Positions 1 to 8,548 of a stretch of 64,000 nucleotides of DNA are shown here, in pieces (the first letter of the stretch is position 1; each line of letters opens with the position of its first letter). This stretch comes from Pimelobacter simplex. GTDB lineage: Bacteria; Actinomycetota; Actinomycetes; Propionibacteriales; Nocardioidaceae. A program made the translations under genes and the position numbers. The DNA lies in assembly GCF_900114845.1 (NCBI RefSeq), contig NZ_FOUK01000009.1, positions 62,001 through 126,000 on the forward strand. Direction: 5' to 3'. The notes beneath the pieces are model-generated. The model worked only from the letters and a program-made list of their open reading frames with translations, ran no database searches and was not told the DNA's origin.

Positions 1-1983
1 CTCGAGGACTACTTCTTCGAGGGTGTCGAGCAGGGCGAGGCCAGCCTCGTCGAGACCACGCTGGGCCGCACGATCTTCAACGACGCGCTGCCTGCCGACT
101 ACCCGTACGTCAACGAGGAGGTCGGCAAGAAGCGCCTCGGCGCCATCGTCAACGACCTCGCCGAGCGCTACCCCAAGGTCGTCGTCGCGGCGTCCCTGGA
201 CGCGCTCAAGGACAACGGCTTCCACTGGGCCACCCGCTCGGGTGTCACGGTCTCCATCGACGACGTCATCACGCCGCCGAACAAGGCCGAGATCCTGTCC
301 AAGCACGAGGCCGACGCGGCGAAGATCCAGAAGCAGTACGAGCGCGGTCTGGTCACCGACGACGAGCGTCGCCAGGAGCTCATCGAGATCTGGACCAAGG
401 CGAGCCAGGAGGTCGGCAAGGCACTGCGCGCGACCTTCGAGGCGAACCCGACCAACCCGATCTACGTCCAGGTCCACTCGGGCGCCTCGGGTAACTTCAA
501 CCAGATCAACCAGGTCGGCGCCATGCGTGGTCTGGTGGCCAACCCGAAGGGCGAGATCATCCCGCGGCCGATCAAGGCCAACTTCCGCGAGGGTCTCTCC
601 GTGCTGGAGTACTTCATCTCCACGCACGGTGCCCGCAAGGGTCTGGCGGACACCGCGCTGCGGACCGCCGACTCGGGCTACCTGACCCGGCGTCTGGTCG
701 ACGTGTCGCAGGACGTCATCATCCGTGAGGACGACTGCGGCACCGAGCGCGGCCTGCCCAAGGTCATCGGCGTCAAGGACGAGAACGGCGTCGTCGTCAA
801 GGACGAGAACGCCGAGACCGCCGCGTACGCCCGCTCGGCGGCCAAGGAGATCACCCACCCGACCACGGGTGAGGTGCTCGCCGGCGCCGGTGAGGACCTC
901 GGTGACGTCAAGATCGCCGAGCTGATCGAGGCCGGCATCGAGACGGTCACCGTCCGCTCGGTGCTCACCTGCGACGCCCGGACCGGTACCTGCGCGAAGT
1001 GCTACGGCCGCTCGCTGGCCACCGGCAAGCTCGTCGACATCGGCGAGGCCGTCGGCATCATCGCGGCCCAGTCGATCGGTGAGCCCGGCACGCAGCTGAC
1101 CATGCGTACCTTCCACACCGGTGGTGTGGCCTCGGCCGACGACATCACGCAGGGTCTGCCCCGCGTCGTCGAGCTCTTCGAGGCGCGGACCCCCAAGGGT
1201 CACGCCCAGATCTCCGAGGCCGCCGGTCGCGTCTCCATCGAGGAGACCGACAAGGCCCGCATCGTCATCGTCACCCCCGACGACGGCAGCGAGGTCAAGG
1301 AGTACCCGGTGTCGCGCCGCTCGCGCCTCCTCGTCGAGGACGGCGGCCGGGTCGAGGTCGGCGACAAGTTCACCGCCGGCACCGAGGACCCGAAGGAGGT
1401 GCTGCGCATCCTGGGTGTTCGCAAGACGCAGCAGCACCTCGTCGACCAGGTCCAGGAGGTCTACCGGTCGCAGGGCGTGTCGATCCACGACAAGCACATC
1501 GAGATCATCGTGCGGCAGATGCTGCGCCGGATCACGGTGCTCGAGTCGGGCGAGACCAACCTGCTCCCGTCCGACCTCGTCGACCGGGTGCGCTTCGAGG
1601 AGGAGAACCGGCGCGTGGTCTCCGAGGGCGGCAAGCCGGCCTCGGGTCGTCCCGAGCTCATGGGCATCACCAAGGCCTCGCTCGCGACCGAGTCGTGGCT
1701 CTCGGCGGCCTCCTTCCAGGAGACCACCCGCGTGCTCACCGACGCCGCGATCAACGGCCGCTCCGACAGCCTGCGCGGCCTGAAGGAGAACGTGATCATC
1801 GGCAAGCTGATCCCGGCCGGCACCGGCCTGGAGCGGTACCGGAACATCCGGGTCGAGCCCACCGAGGAGGCGCGCGCCGCGGCGTACGCCGTCACCGGCT
1901 ACGAGTCCTACGACTACGAGTTCGGCAACCAGGGCCAGGCCGTGGCGCTGGACGACTTCGACTTCGGTTCGTACCAGAACTGA
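1..1983 (+). CDS. rpoC: DNA-directed RNA polymerase subunit beta', 3' part
   Basis: This is the C-terminal 660 codons of the RNA polymerase beta' subunit. The frame is open from base 1, so the 5' part lies outside the window. Visible landmarks are the second zinc site (Cys 246 of the fragment in DDCG, and Cys 324, 331 and 334 in CDARTGTCAKC) and the trigger-loop segment around MRTFHTGG. The final residues FDFGSYQN precede a TGA stop. The product is part of the core transcription enzyme. A strong terminator follows directly, and the next gene is on the other strand, so rpoC ends its operon here rather than running into ribosomal protein genes. The identity is not in doubt. Confidence 0.98.
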   Translation, partial: LEDYFFEGVEQGEASLVETTLGRTIFNDALPADYPYVNEEVGKKRLGAIVNDLAERYPKVVVAASLDALKDNGFHWATRSGVTVSIDDVITPPNKAEILSKHEADAAKIQKQYERGLVTDDERRQELIEIWTKASQEVGKALRATFEANPTNPIYVQVHSGASGNFNQINQVGAMRGLVANPKGEIIPRPIKANFREGLSVLEYFISTHGARKGLADTALRTADSGYLTRRLVDVSQDVIIREDDCGTERGLPKVIGVKDENGVVVKDENAETAAYARSAAKEITHPTTGEVLAGAGEDLGDVKIAELIEAGIETVTVRSVLTCDARTGTCAKCYGRSLATGKLVDIGEAVGIIAAQSIGEPGTQLTMRTFHTGGVASADDITQGLPRVVELFEARTPKGHAQISEAAGRVSIEETDKARIVIVTPDDGSEVKEYPVSRRSRLLVEDGGRVEVGDKFTAGTEDPKEVLRILGVRKTQQHLVDQVQEVYRSQGVSIHDKHIEIIVRQMLRRITVLESGETNLLPSDLVDRVRFEEENRRVVSEGGKPASGRPELMGITKASLATESWLSAASFQETTRVLTDAAINGRSDSLRGLKENVIIGKLIPAGTGLERYRNIRVEPTEEARAAAYAVTGYESYDYEFGNQGQAVALDDFDFGSYQN

Positions 1984-1994
1984 TCGAGATCACG

Positions 1995-2035
1995 AAGGCC
2001 CTCCCGAGCAGTGCTCGGGAGGGCCTTCCCCTTTT
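1995..2035 (+). terminator. Intrinsic terminator of the rpoC operon
   Basis: A perfect 15-bp stem (1995-2009 with 2013-2027) has a 3-base loop and is followed by CCCCTTTTT. It starts 11 bases after the rpoC stop codon. This is a textbook Rho-independent terminator and the strongest one in the window. Confidence 0.95.
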
Positions 2036-2079
2036 TCTCGAGGTCGGACCCCGGCCCCCCACAGGCCGGGAGCCCGGGT

Positions 2080-3576
2080 TCAGCGCCGGATGCGCTGAGC
2101 TGGGGAGACCGACACGGTGGCCGGCCGGTGGGCGGTGGTCGCGGTGACCCGGACGCTGATCCGGGCCTTCACGTCCTTGGCCCGCGGGCGGTACGCCGCC
2201 GCGGTGGCGCCCTTGATCACCTTGCCGTTGCGCAGCCACTGGTAGCCGTAGCGGTCCGCGCGGCCCGAGAGTGCCGGGGCGACGGCGCGCAGCTTCTTGC
2301 CGACCTTGGCCTTGCCGGCGAGGCGGGCGGGGGAGCGGACCGTCCAGGCGTGGCCGGTGACGACCACCGAGGTGGCGCCGCCGGCGAACCGGCAGGGGAC
2401 GACGGTGCGGTCGTAGCCGGTGCCGCGATAGGCCTGGACGCAGCTGATCCGCTTGCCGACGTCCGCCGAGGTCAGCTCGATGACCGGGCTGTCGGTCTCG
2501 ACGACGGTGCCGCCGAGGGTCCACAGGTTGTCGCGGAACGACGGGTCGGGGGTGATGGTGGCGGGCGCGGCGATCCGCAGCGTGCTGCCCTCGCGGGCGG
2601 TGCCGGTGACCGTCGGCGGTCCGCTGACCCGGTAGGTGCCGAGAGCCACCGAGGCGTCGTCCGCCGCGTCGGCCGTGGTGGGTGCGTGCCCCGGACGGCT
2701 CCCGACCACCGCGAGCCGGACCCGCAGGCCGACGTCGTCGGGCCGGACCACGTAAGTCGGGCCCGAGACCGGGTCGCGGCCGCCGACCTTCCAGCGGTAC
2801 TCCAGGCCGGTGGCGGCGGGCGTGAAGGTGCCGCCGGTCGCGGTGAGGGTGTCGCCGACCCGGACCGTGCCCGTGCTGCCCGTGCTGCCCGAGATGCTGG
2901 GCCGGCTGCTGATCTGCAGCGGCGGCTCGGCGACGGTGTAGACGAACTGGCGCTCGACCCAGCGGCCGACCAGGTCGATGGCGGTGACGGTGACGGCCTG
3001 CTGGCCCTGCGTGTCGGTCGGCACCGCGGCGCCGGCGGCGAACGGGCGGTCACCGACCCGGCCGCGGCAGTCGACGACGACGGTCGGGACGTCGGCGCAG
3101 GTGAAGTCCAGCGTGACGGCCTCCCCCTGCCGGATCACCCGGCCGTCGGCGGCCGGTCCGCCGAACGTGACGGTCGGGTCGGTCAGGTCGATGCCGATGC
3201 CGTAGGTCCGGGTGGTCACGTTGCCGACGCCGTCGGTGGCCCGGAGCTTCAGCGTGGTGACGCCCTCGTTCTTGATCTGCCGGGCGAAGCCGGTCCAGTC
3301 GGTGCTCCCGGACTCCGTGTGCGCCCCGGTGATCTCGTAGTCGATGTCGGCGATCCCGTAGTTGTCGGAGGCGGTGACCCAGACCTCGACCGGGTTCTTG
3401 TACCAGCCGTCGGCCACGCTGTCCGGGATCTGGATCTGGATCTCCGGGGGCGTGGTGTCGGGGAAGGCGCCGCTCGGCTCGGCCTTCGCCGGTGCGGCGT
3501 TCGCGGTGGCCGCGGCCGCCGCGGCGGCCGCGATGACGCCCGCCGCGACGGCCCGGCACCGGGTACGGACGGTCAT
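2080..3576 (-). CDS. Secreted protein with repeated Ig-like domains
   Basis: The 498-residue protein begins with a Sec signal peptide (Arg-rich start, long Ala-rich core, likely cleavage after ANA near residue 27). An Ig-like module follows that starts near DTTPPEI, then three looser modules that each contain a VG-x-L/R-L core and a Tyr/Trp-containing strand (for example YRWKVGG and YQWLRNG). No catalytic motif is visible, so a structural or adhesive surface role is likely. There is no LPXTG motif or C-terminal membrane segment, so it is probably released or held non-covalently. Its start overlaps the stop of the upstream membrane protein by four bases (ATGA), which suggests the two are co-translated. 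The exact function is unknown. Confidence 0.75.
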   Translation of the reverse strand: MTVRTRCRAVAAGVIAAAAAAAATANAAPAKAEPSGAFPDTTPPEIQIQIPDSVADGWYKNPVEVWVTASDNYGIADIDYEITGAHTESGSTDWTGFARQIKNEGVTTLKLRATDGVGNVTTRTYGIGIDLTDPTVTFGGPAADGRVIRQGEAVTLDFTCADVPTVVVDCRGRVGDRPFAAGAAVPTDTQGQQAVTVTAIDLVGRWVERQFVYTVAEPPLQISSRPSISGSTGSTGTVRVGDTLTATGGTFTPAATGLEYRWKVGGRDPVSGPTYVVRPDDVGLRVRLAVVGSRPGHAPTTADAADDASVALGTYRVSGPPTVTGTAREGSTLRIAAPATITPDPSFRDNLWTLGGTVVETDSPVIELTSADVGKRISCVQAYRGTGYDRTVVPCRFAGGATSVVVTGHAWTVRSPARLAGKAKVGKKLRAVAPALSGRADRYGYQWLRNGKVIKGATAAAYRPRAKDVKARISVRVTATTAHRPATVSVSPAQRIRR

Positions 3577-4295
3577 GACCGGCTCGCGGTGATCGGGCTG
3601 CGGCCGACCGCGAGCCAGATCCCGGCCACGATCAGGGCGAGCATGATCATGGCGGGCAGGCCGGGGACGCCGAGTGCGAAGACCGCGCCGAGGAGGGCGG
3701 TGGCGACCAGGCCGGCGGCCGCGCCCAGGCCGCGGGAGACGAGGCGCTCGCGGAAGGCCATCCAGGCCAGCGCGTACGCCGACGCGAGGAGCGGCACGAA
3801 GGCGATGTACGGGCTGAAGTCCGTCATCACGAAGTAGTTGTAGAGGCCGTCGGCGTCGTAGGTGTTCTCCTCCATCGCCTTCGGGAGGTAGTTGCCGAGG
3901 GCGCCGCGCCAGCCGTAGGCCAGGGCGGTGATGCCGGCGGTCGCGAGCACGCCGTAGCCGACGACGGTCGCGCCGACCGAGCCGGGGAAGCGGCGCTCGA
4001 CGCGGTGCCGCCAGACCGCGGCGGTGACCAGCAGGACGAGCACGAGGACGTAGCCGATGGCACCGGAGAGGCGGTACGGCAGGTAGTCGATGCCGAGCAC
4101 GTCCTCGGCGGTGACCGGGTAGTCGAAGTCGCTGTTGCCGTCGGGACGTCCCTCGAGGAAGAGGGCGACGATGCCGAGCAGGCCGCTCAGCGAGATCAGC
4201 AGCGGCCAGGCAGTGAAGCCACCGCTCGGGGCCGGGGCCGGGGGCGGGGAGTTCGGAGGGGCGGTCGGAGCCGCGGACAGGGGAGACTCGTTCAT
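3573..4295 (-). CDS. Integral membrane protein of unknown function
   Basis: This 240-residue protein has a Pro/Ala-rich cytoplasmic start (about 25 residues) and five or six hydrophobic segments, the first at about 28-48 and the last two at about 189-232. The loop after the first segment is acidic and aromatic (DGNSDFDYP). No transporter or enzyme signature is recognisable. A CGGAG ribosome site precedes the ATG. It is the first gene of a two-gene unit with the Ig-like secreted protein, so it may help export or anchor that protein; this is inferred from position only. Confidence 0.6.
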   Translation of the reverse strand: MNESPLSAAPTAPPNSPPPAPAPSGGFTAWPLLISLSGLLGIVALFLEGRPDGNSDFDYPVTAEDVLGIDYLPYRLSGAIGYVLVLVLLVTAAVWRHRVERRFPGSVGATVVGYGVLATAGITALAYGWRGALGNYLPKAMEENTYDADGLYNYFVMTDFSPYIAFVPLLASAYALAWMAFRERLVSRGLGAAAGLVATALLGAVFALGVPGLPAMIMLALIVAGIWLAVGRSPITASRS

Positions 4296-4329
4296 GGCTC
4301 CGAGACTCGGCGACCCGGTGACCCGGGCG

Positions 4330-5046
4330 TCAGGTCAGCCCGTCACGACCTTCCGGGCCACCGGCCCGGGCCGTCTCGTCGGCCTCCTCGCCGTCGGAGC
4401 CGAGACCGGCCTCCCGGGCGCGCACGATGAGCTGGCCCCGATCAGGGACGTCGAGCTTGGCCAGCACGCCGTACACGTAGTTGCGCACGGTCTTGGTGCT
4501 GAGCACGAGGCGGCGCGCGATGGTGGCGTTGTCGTAGCCGCGGGCGACCAGGTCGACGACCTCGCGCTCGCGGTCCGTCAGCTCCGGGAACGGGACGGCG
4601 CCCCGGGTGCGCGCGCCCGACAGGTACAGCGCACCGCGCTGGGCCAGCTGCGGGCCGAGCATGAAGTCGCCGTTGGCGACCGAGCGGACCGCCCGCTCCA
4701 CCTCGGCCGGCGACGCGCCCTTGAGCAGGAAGCCACGCGCCCCGGCCCGGATCGAGGCGAACAGCGAGTCGTCGTCGCCGAACATGGTGATCACGAGGAT
4801 GCCCAGGGTCGGGTCGCGCCGGCACAGCTCGCGCGTGGTCTCGACGCCGGAGTCGTCGCCGAGGTCGAGATCCATGAGGACCACGTGGGGCGCGTGGGTG
4901 TCGGCCAGGGCGAGTGCCTCGTCCCGGTCCGCGGCCTCGCCGACCACCTCGACGTCCGGCAGGGAGCGCAGCAGGGCGCTCATCCCGATCCGGAACACGG
5001 GATGGTCGTCGACGACCAGCACCCGGATCGGCTCGGCCCCGTTCAC
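4330..5046 (-). CDS. NarL/LuxR-family response regulator
   Basis: The 238-residue protein has a receiver domain (acidic pair D13-D14, phospho-acceptor D59 in VLMDLD, conserved K in LLKG) and a C-terminal LuxR-type helix-turn-helix starting near LTDREREVV and containing STKTVRNYV. The tail after the HTH is acidic and unstructured. It starts with GTG and overlaps the end of the histidine kinase by four bases, so the two form one unit and almost certainly one phosphorelay. Family members bind DNA as dimers once phosphorylated. The target is unknown; no neighbouring gene is an obvious output. Confidence 0.93.
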   Translation of the reverse strand: MNGAEPIRVLVVDDHPVFRIGMSALLRSLPDVEVVGEAADRDEALALADTHAPHVVLMDLDLGDDSGVETTRELCRRDPTLGILVITMFGDDDSLFASIRAGARGFLLKGASPAEVERAVRSVANGDFMLGPQLAQRGALYLSGARTRGAVPFPELTDREREVVDLVARGYDNATIARRLVLSTKTVRNYVYGVLAKLDVPDRGQLIVRAREAGLGSDGEEADETARAGGPEGRDGLT

Positions 5047-7076
5047 GGCAGCAGCATGACCACCGAGGTCCCCCTTCCGTCGCCTCCGGCGACCTCGACG
5101 GTGCCGCCCAGCTCGGCGGCGCGTTCGCGCATGGACGCCGTCCCGACGCCTGGGACGGCCGTGGCGTCGATGCCCCGGCCGTCGTCGCCGACCTCGAGCC
5201 GGACGCCGCCGTCGGCCGGCAGGTCGAGCCGGATCCGGCAGTGCCGGGCGCCGGCGTGGCGGGCGGCGTTGCGGACCGCCTCGGCGGCGACCTGGTAGGC
5301 GACGATCTGGTGGATGCCGTCGAGCCGGTCCGCATGGGGGGCGTCGACGGAGACCGAGAAGCGGGACGTGGAGTAGCGGTCGGCGAGCAGGTCGAGCGCG
5401 GCGCCCAGCCGGCCCTCGTCGAGCACCGGCGGGAGCAGCACCCGCGCCATCTGGCGGACGTCGTCCGCGCGGCGGCTCAGCTCCTCGGCCAGGCGGCGCA
5501 GCAGCACGGTGTCGTCGGCGTTGAGCGACGACGTAGTCGGCACCGCGGCGAGCGCGAGCGCCGTGCCGGACAGCGCCGGGCCGAGGCCGTCGTGCAGCTC
5601 GCGGCGCAGCAGCCGCCGCTCCTCGTGGCGCACCTCGACCACCCGGGCCCGGGCCTCCTCGACGGCCCGGTTGGCGTCGTCGAGCTGGGCGGCGACCGCG
5701 ACCAGGCCGGAGATCTGGCGCAGCAGGCGCACGGTCCGCGGGTCGAGCCGCTCACCGCGCGGCGGCACCACGCTCAGCGTCCCGATCTCACGGCCGCGGG
5801 GGCGCAGCGGCAGCGAGAGGGTGCGCCCGGCGTCGTCGGGCTCGTGGCGACCGGAGACCGCGACCGGGACGTCGTCCAGGCGGACCTCGACGCGGGCCAG
5901 GCGCAGCGCCCGCCGCAGCGCGTCGAGCAGGCCGGCGAGCTGGGGACTGTCGGCGTCCCCGGAGTCGAGCGCCTGGGCGACCCGCTCGAGGAGCGCCGAC
6001 GGGTCGGCGCCGGAGCCGAAGACGAGGCGCTCCACCTGACCCTGCAGCCAGTCGCGCAACGGCAGGACGGCGAGCGCGAGCACGGCCACCACCACGAGCC
6101 CCGTGGACTCCGCGCCCATCGGCGTGATCATGCCGAGCGCCCACACCGCGACGACGTACGCCGCGACGAGGGTGGTGGTGAGCAGGACGCCGACCAGCGT
6201 CCGCGAGATCGCCAGGTCGACCCGCCACGAGGGCTGGCGCCGGATCAGCACGAACACGGCGCCGACGAGCATCACCTCGGCCGTGGTCAGCAGTGCCGTG
6301 CCCGCGGGGAACCACGGGCCGTCGATGCTGACGCCGATCTCGAACACCATGTAGGCGAAGGCGACGGTGACCAGCGACATCAGCAGCCACGCCAGGCCGC
6401 GGCGCTGCTCGGCGTCGCCGGTGCGCAGGCGGTGGCCGATCCAGACCGCGACGGCCAGGCCGAGGAGGAAGTAGATCGGGATCAGCGCCCCGTCGACGTC
6501 GTACGCGAGGTCCGAGAGGGCACCGCCGCCTGTGAGCGGGTGCGGCGGCGCCTGCGGAACCTGGATGAGCACCCGGACCGCCGTCGCCAGCACGACCACG
6601 GCGCCGCCGGCGATCGCGAACCGGCGGGCCCAGCCGCGCGGCGGGCCCGGCGTCAGCAGGAACGGGACGACGAGCAGCGAGACCAGGGTCGCCGTCGTCC
6701 AGCCGGTGAGGAGGAGGGGCGAGGCCCAGCCGAGGCCGGGCAGCGGCGGGTGTGCCACGCCGATCACGGACCAGGCGATCCCGGCGGCCGTGACGCCGTA
6801 CCCCCAGCCGGCGACGAGGAAGGCCCAGCCCACCGCGTGCCGGCTGCGCACCACGATCAGCGCGCCCAGCGGGGCGTAGATCAGGCTCATCACCAGGTCG
6901 AGCGGGGCCAGCTCGCGGCGCACCTCGTACGCCGGGTCGGCGACCTGCGCCGTCGCGAGCAGCGCGACGATCGTGGCGCCCGCCAGCAGCGCCTGCCCCA
7001 CCCCGAGCGCCACCGCGGCGCGCTCGGGCGCCCCGAGGACCCGTCCTCGGGGCGTGGAGGGTCGCGGCACCGGCAC
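5043..7076 (-). CDS. Membrane sensor histidine kinase (HisKA_3 type)
   Basis: The protein is about 677 residues when read from the GTG at 7076; a second GTG at 7070 is possible. Roughly seven or eight hydrophobic segments fill the first 330 residues, followed by a linker without a clear PAS or GAF signature. The phosphorylated His is H495 in RRELHDGLGP, typical of NarX/DesK-like kinases, and the ATPase domain ends with DDGRGID and a GMRERA-like TASMRERAAELGG box. The frame stays open upstream, but that part lies under the divergent oxidoreductase gene and is not a plausible protein. It is translationally coupled to the response regulator downstream. The large membrane sensor suggests a lipid, envelope or small-molecule signal. 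Confidence 0.9.
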   Translation of the reverse strand: MPVPRPSTPRGRVLGAPERAAVALGVGQALLAGATIVALLATAQVADPAYEVRRELAPLDLVMSLIYAPLGALIVVRSRHAVGWAFLVAGWGYGVTAAGIAWSVIGVAHPPLPGLGWASPLLLTGWTTATLVSLLVVPFLLTPGPPRGWARRFAIAGGAVVVLATAVRVLIQVPQAPPHPLTGGGALSDLAYDVDGALIPIYFLLGLAVAVWIGHRLRTGDAEQRRGLAWLLMSLVTVAFAYMVFEIGVSIDGPWFPAGTALLTTAEVMLVGAVFVLIRRQPSWRVDLAISRTLVGVLLTTTLVAAYVVAVWALGMITPMGAESTGLVVVAVLALAVLPLRDWLQGQVERLVFGSGADPSALLERVAQALDSGDADSPQLAGLLDALRRALRLARVEVRLDDVPVAVSGRHEPDDAGRTLSLPLRPRGREIGTLSVVPPRGERLDPRTVRLLRQISGLVAVAAQLDDANRAVEEARARVVEVRHEERRLLRRELHDGLGPALSGTALALAAVPTTSSLNADDTVLLRRLAEELSRRADDVRQMARVLLPPVLDEGRLGAALDLLADRYSTSRFSVSVDAPHADRLDGIHQIVAYQVAAEAVRNAARHAGARHCRIRLDLPADGGVRLEVGDDGRGIDATAVPGVGTASMRERAAELGGTVEVAGGDGRGTSVVMLLP

Positions 7077-7178
7077 CCCGCCATCATCGCGGGTCGGACG
7101 GCCCGATGGGACGGGTTCGGTGTCCTCGACATCCGGGCCGTCGCGGTCCCCCGGCGGGTGCCCTGACACAATCGGGGG

Positions 7179-8423
7179 ATGAGCGCGAGCACCCCGCTGA
7201 GCACCGACGTCCTCGTCGTCGGCGCCGGCCCGGCCGGCTCCGCCGCGGCCACCTGGGCCGCGCGCGCCGGGCTCGACGTCGTCCTGGCCGACGCGGCGGT
7301 CTTCCCGCGCGACAAGACCTGCGGCGACGGGCTCACCCCGCGGGCGATCGGCGAGCTCGAGCGGCTCGGCCTGCGCGACTGGGTGCGGGCCCACACGGTC
7401 AACCAGGGCCTGCGCGCGCACGGCTTCGGCCAGACCCTCCACCTGCCCTGGCCCGGCGGTCACCTGCCCGACTGGGGCAGCGCGATCGCTCGCACCGAGC
7501 TCGACGACCACCTGCGCACCACGGCGCTCAAGGCCGGCGCCACCGGGCTCGACGGCGCCCGGGCCGTGGACGTCGAGATGTCCGGCGCGCGGGTCGCGTC
7601 CGTCGTCTTCAAGGACGGGCGCGTGGTGACCTGCCGACGGCTGATCGTGGCCGACGGCGTCCGGTCGCCGCTCGGCAAGGTGCTCGGCCGCGAGTGGCAC
7701 CGCGACACCGTCTACGGCGTCGCCGGGCGCTCCTACGTCACCTCGACGCGCGCCGACGACCCGTGGATCAGCTCGCACCTCGAGCTGCGCGGCGAGCAGG
7801 ACGAGATCCTGTCCGGCTACGGCTGGATCTTCCCCCTCGGCAAGGACAGCGGCGAGGTCAACCTCGGCGCCGGCACGCTCGCCACCGCGAAGCGCCCCGC
7901 CGACGTCGCTATCAAGCCGCTCATGAAGCTCTACGCCGACCGGCTCCGCACCGAGTTCGGGCTAGGCTCCGAGCTGCGCGCGCCGACGTCCGCCCTGCTG
8001 CCGATGGGCGGCGCGGTCTCCCACGTCGCCGGCCGCAACTGGGCCCTCATCGGCGACGCCGCCGCCTGCGTCAACCCGCTCAACGGCGAGGGCATCGACT
8101 ACGGCCTCGAGACCGGCCGCGTGGTCGCCGAGCTGCTCGCCTCCTCCGCCGACGTCGACCTCGGCGTGGTGTGGCCGCAGGTCCTGCGCGAGCACTACGG
8201 CGAGTCGTTCTCCATCGCCCGCCGCCTGGCCGGCCTGGTCACCGTGCCGCGGCTGCTGCCCGCGCTCGGACCGGTCGGGATGCGCTCGGACCTGCTGATG
8301 ACGCTCGCCCTGCGCTGGATGGGCAACCTCGTCACCGACGACGACCGGGACCGCGCCGCGCGGATCTGGCGGTGGGCGGGCAAGCGCTCGCTCGCCAAGG
8401 ACGCCCGGCCCCCGTTCTCCTGA
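7179..8423 (+). CDS. Geranylgeranyl reductase family FAD oxidoreductase
   Basis: The 414-residue flavoprotein has an N-terminal FAD-binding GxGxxG motif (VVGAGPAGSAAA), the DKTCGDGLTPRA block typical of geranylgeranyl reductases near residue 48, and the second FAD motif IGDAAACVNPLNGEGI in the C-terminal half. Known relatives reduce isoprenoid double bonds; the mycobacterial relative MenJ saturates one unit of the menaquinone side chain. A similar quinone or isoprenoid-lipid role is likely here, but the substrate cannot be read from the sequence. A CACAAT hexamer lies six bases before the ATG, so the mRNA may be leaderless. It is transcribed away from the histidine kinase gene. Confidence 0.85.
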   Translation: MSASTPLSTDVLVVGAGPAGSAAATWAARAGLDVVLADAAVFPRDKTCGDGLTPRAIGELERLGLRDWVRAHTVNQGLRAHGFGQTLHLPWPGGHLPDWGSAIARTELDDHLRTTALKAGATGLDGARAVDVEMSGARVASVVFKDGRVVTCRRLIVADGVRSPLGKVLGREWHRDTVYGVAGRSYVTSTRADDPWISSHLELRGEQDEILSGYGWIFPLGKDSGEVNLGAGTLATAKRPADVAIKPLMKLYADRLRTEFGLGSELRAPTSALLPMGGAVSHVAGRNWALIGDAAACVNPLNGEGIDYGLETGRVVAELLASSADVDLGVVWPQVLREHYGESFSIARRLAGLVTVPRLLPALGPVGMRSDLLMTLALRWMGNLVTDDDRDRAARIWRWAGKRSLAKDARPPFS

Positions 8424-8437
8424 ATCCCGCCGCCGAG

Positions 8438-8500
8438 CGTCGTACCGGACAAAACGGTCGTGAATTCGGCGATTTCGCAACCGAAATGTCCGGTACGACG
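8438..8500. repeat. 14-bp perfect inverted repeat in an AT-richer intergenic stretch
   Basis: The arms 8438-8451 (CGTCGTACCGGACA) and 8487-8500 are exact reverse complements separated by 35 bases. The spacer is much less GC-rich than its surroundings and holds a second short pairing (CGGT with ACCG). No T-run follows, so it is a poor terminator. It resembles a small mobile palindromic repeat or a protein binding site between two genes on the same strand. Confidence 0.7.
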
Positions 8501-8548
8501 ATAAACCCGGCACCCCCTAGGGTGGAGGGAGAGCGACAGGAGACGGTG

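Noticed and set aside
2011..3837. A plus-strand open frame of 608 codons opposite the Ig-like gene
   Set aside because: The translation is low-complexity Gly/Ala/Asp/Arg, while the opposite strand has a signal peptide and Ig-like repeats.
7077..7778. Upstream extension of the histidine kinase frame
   Set aside because: This part lies under the oxidoreductase gene and is not kinase-like. The GTG at 7076 gives a normal membrane start.
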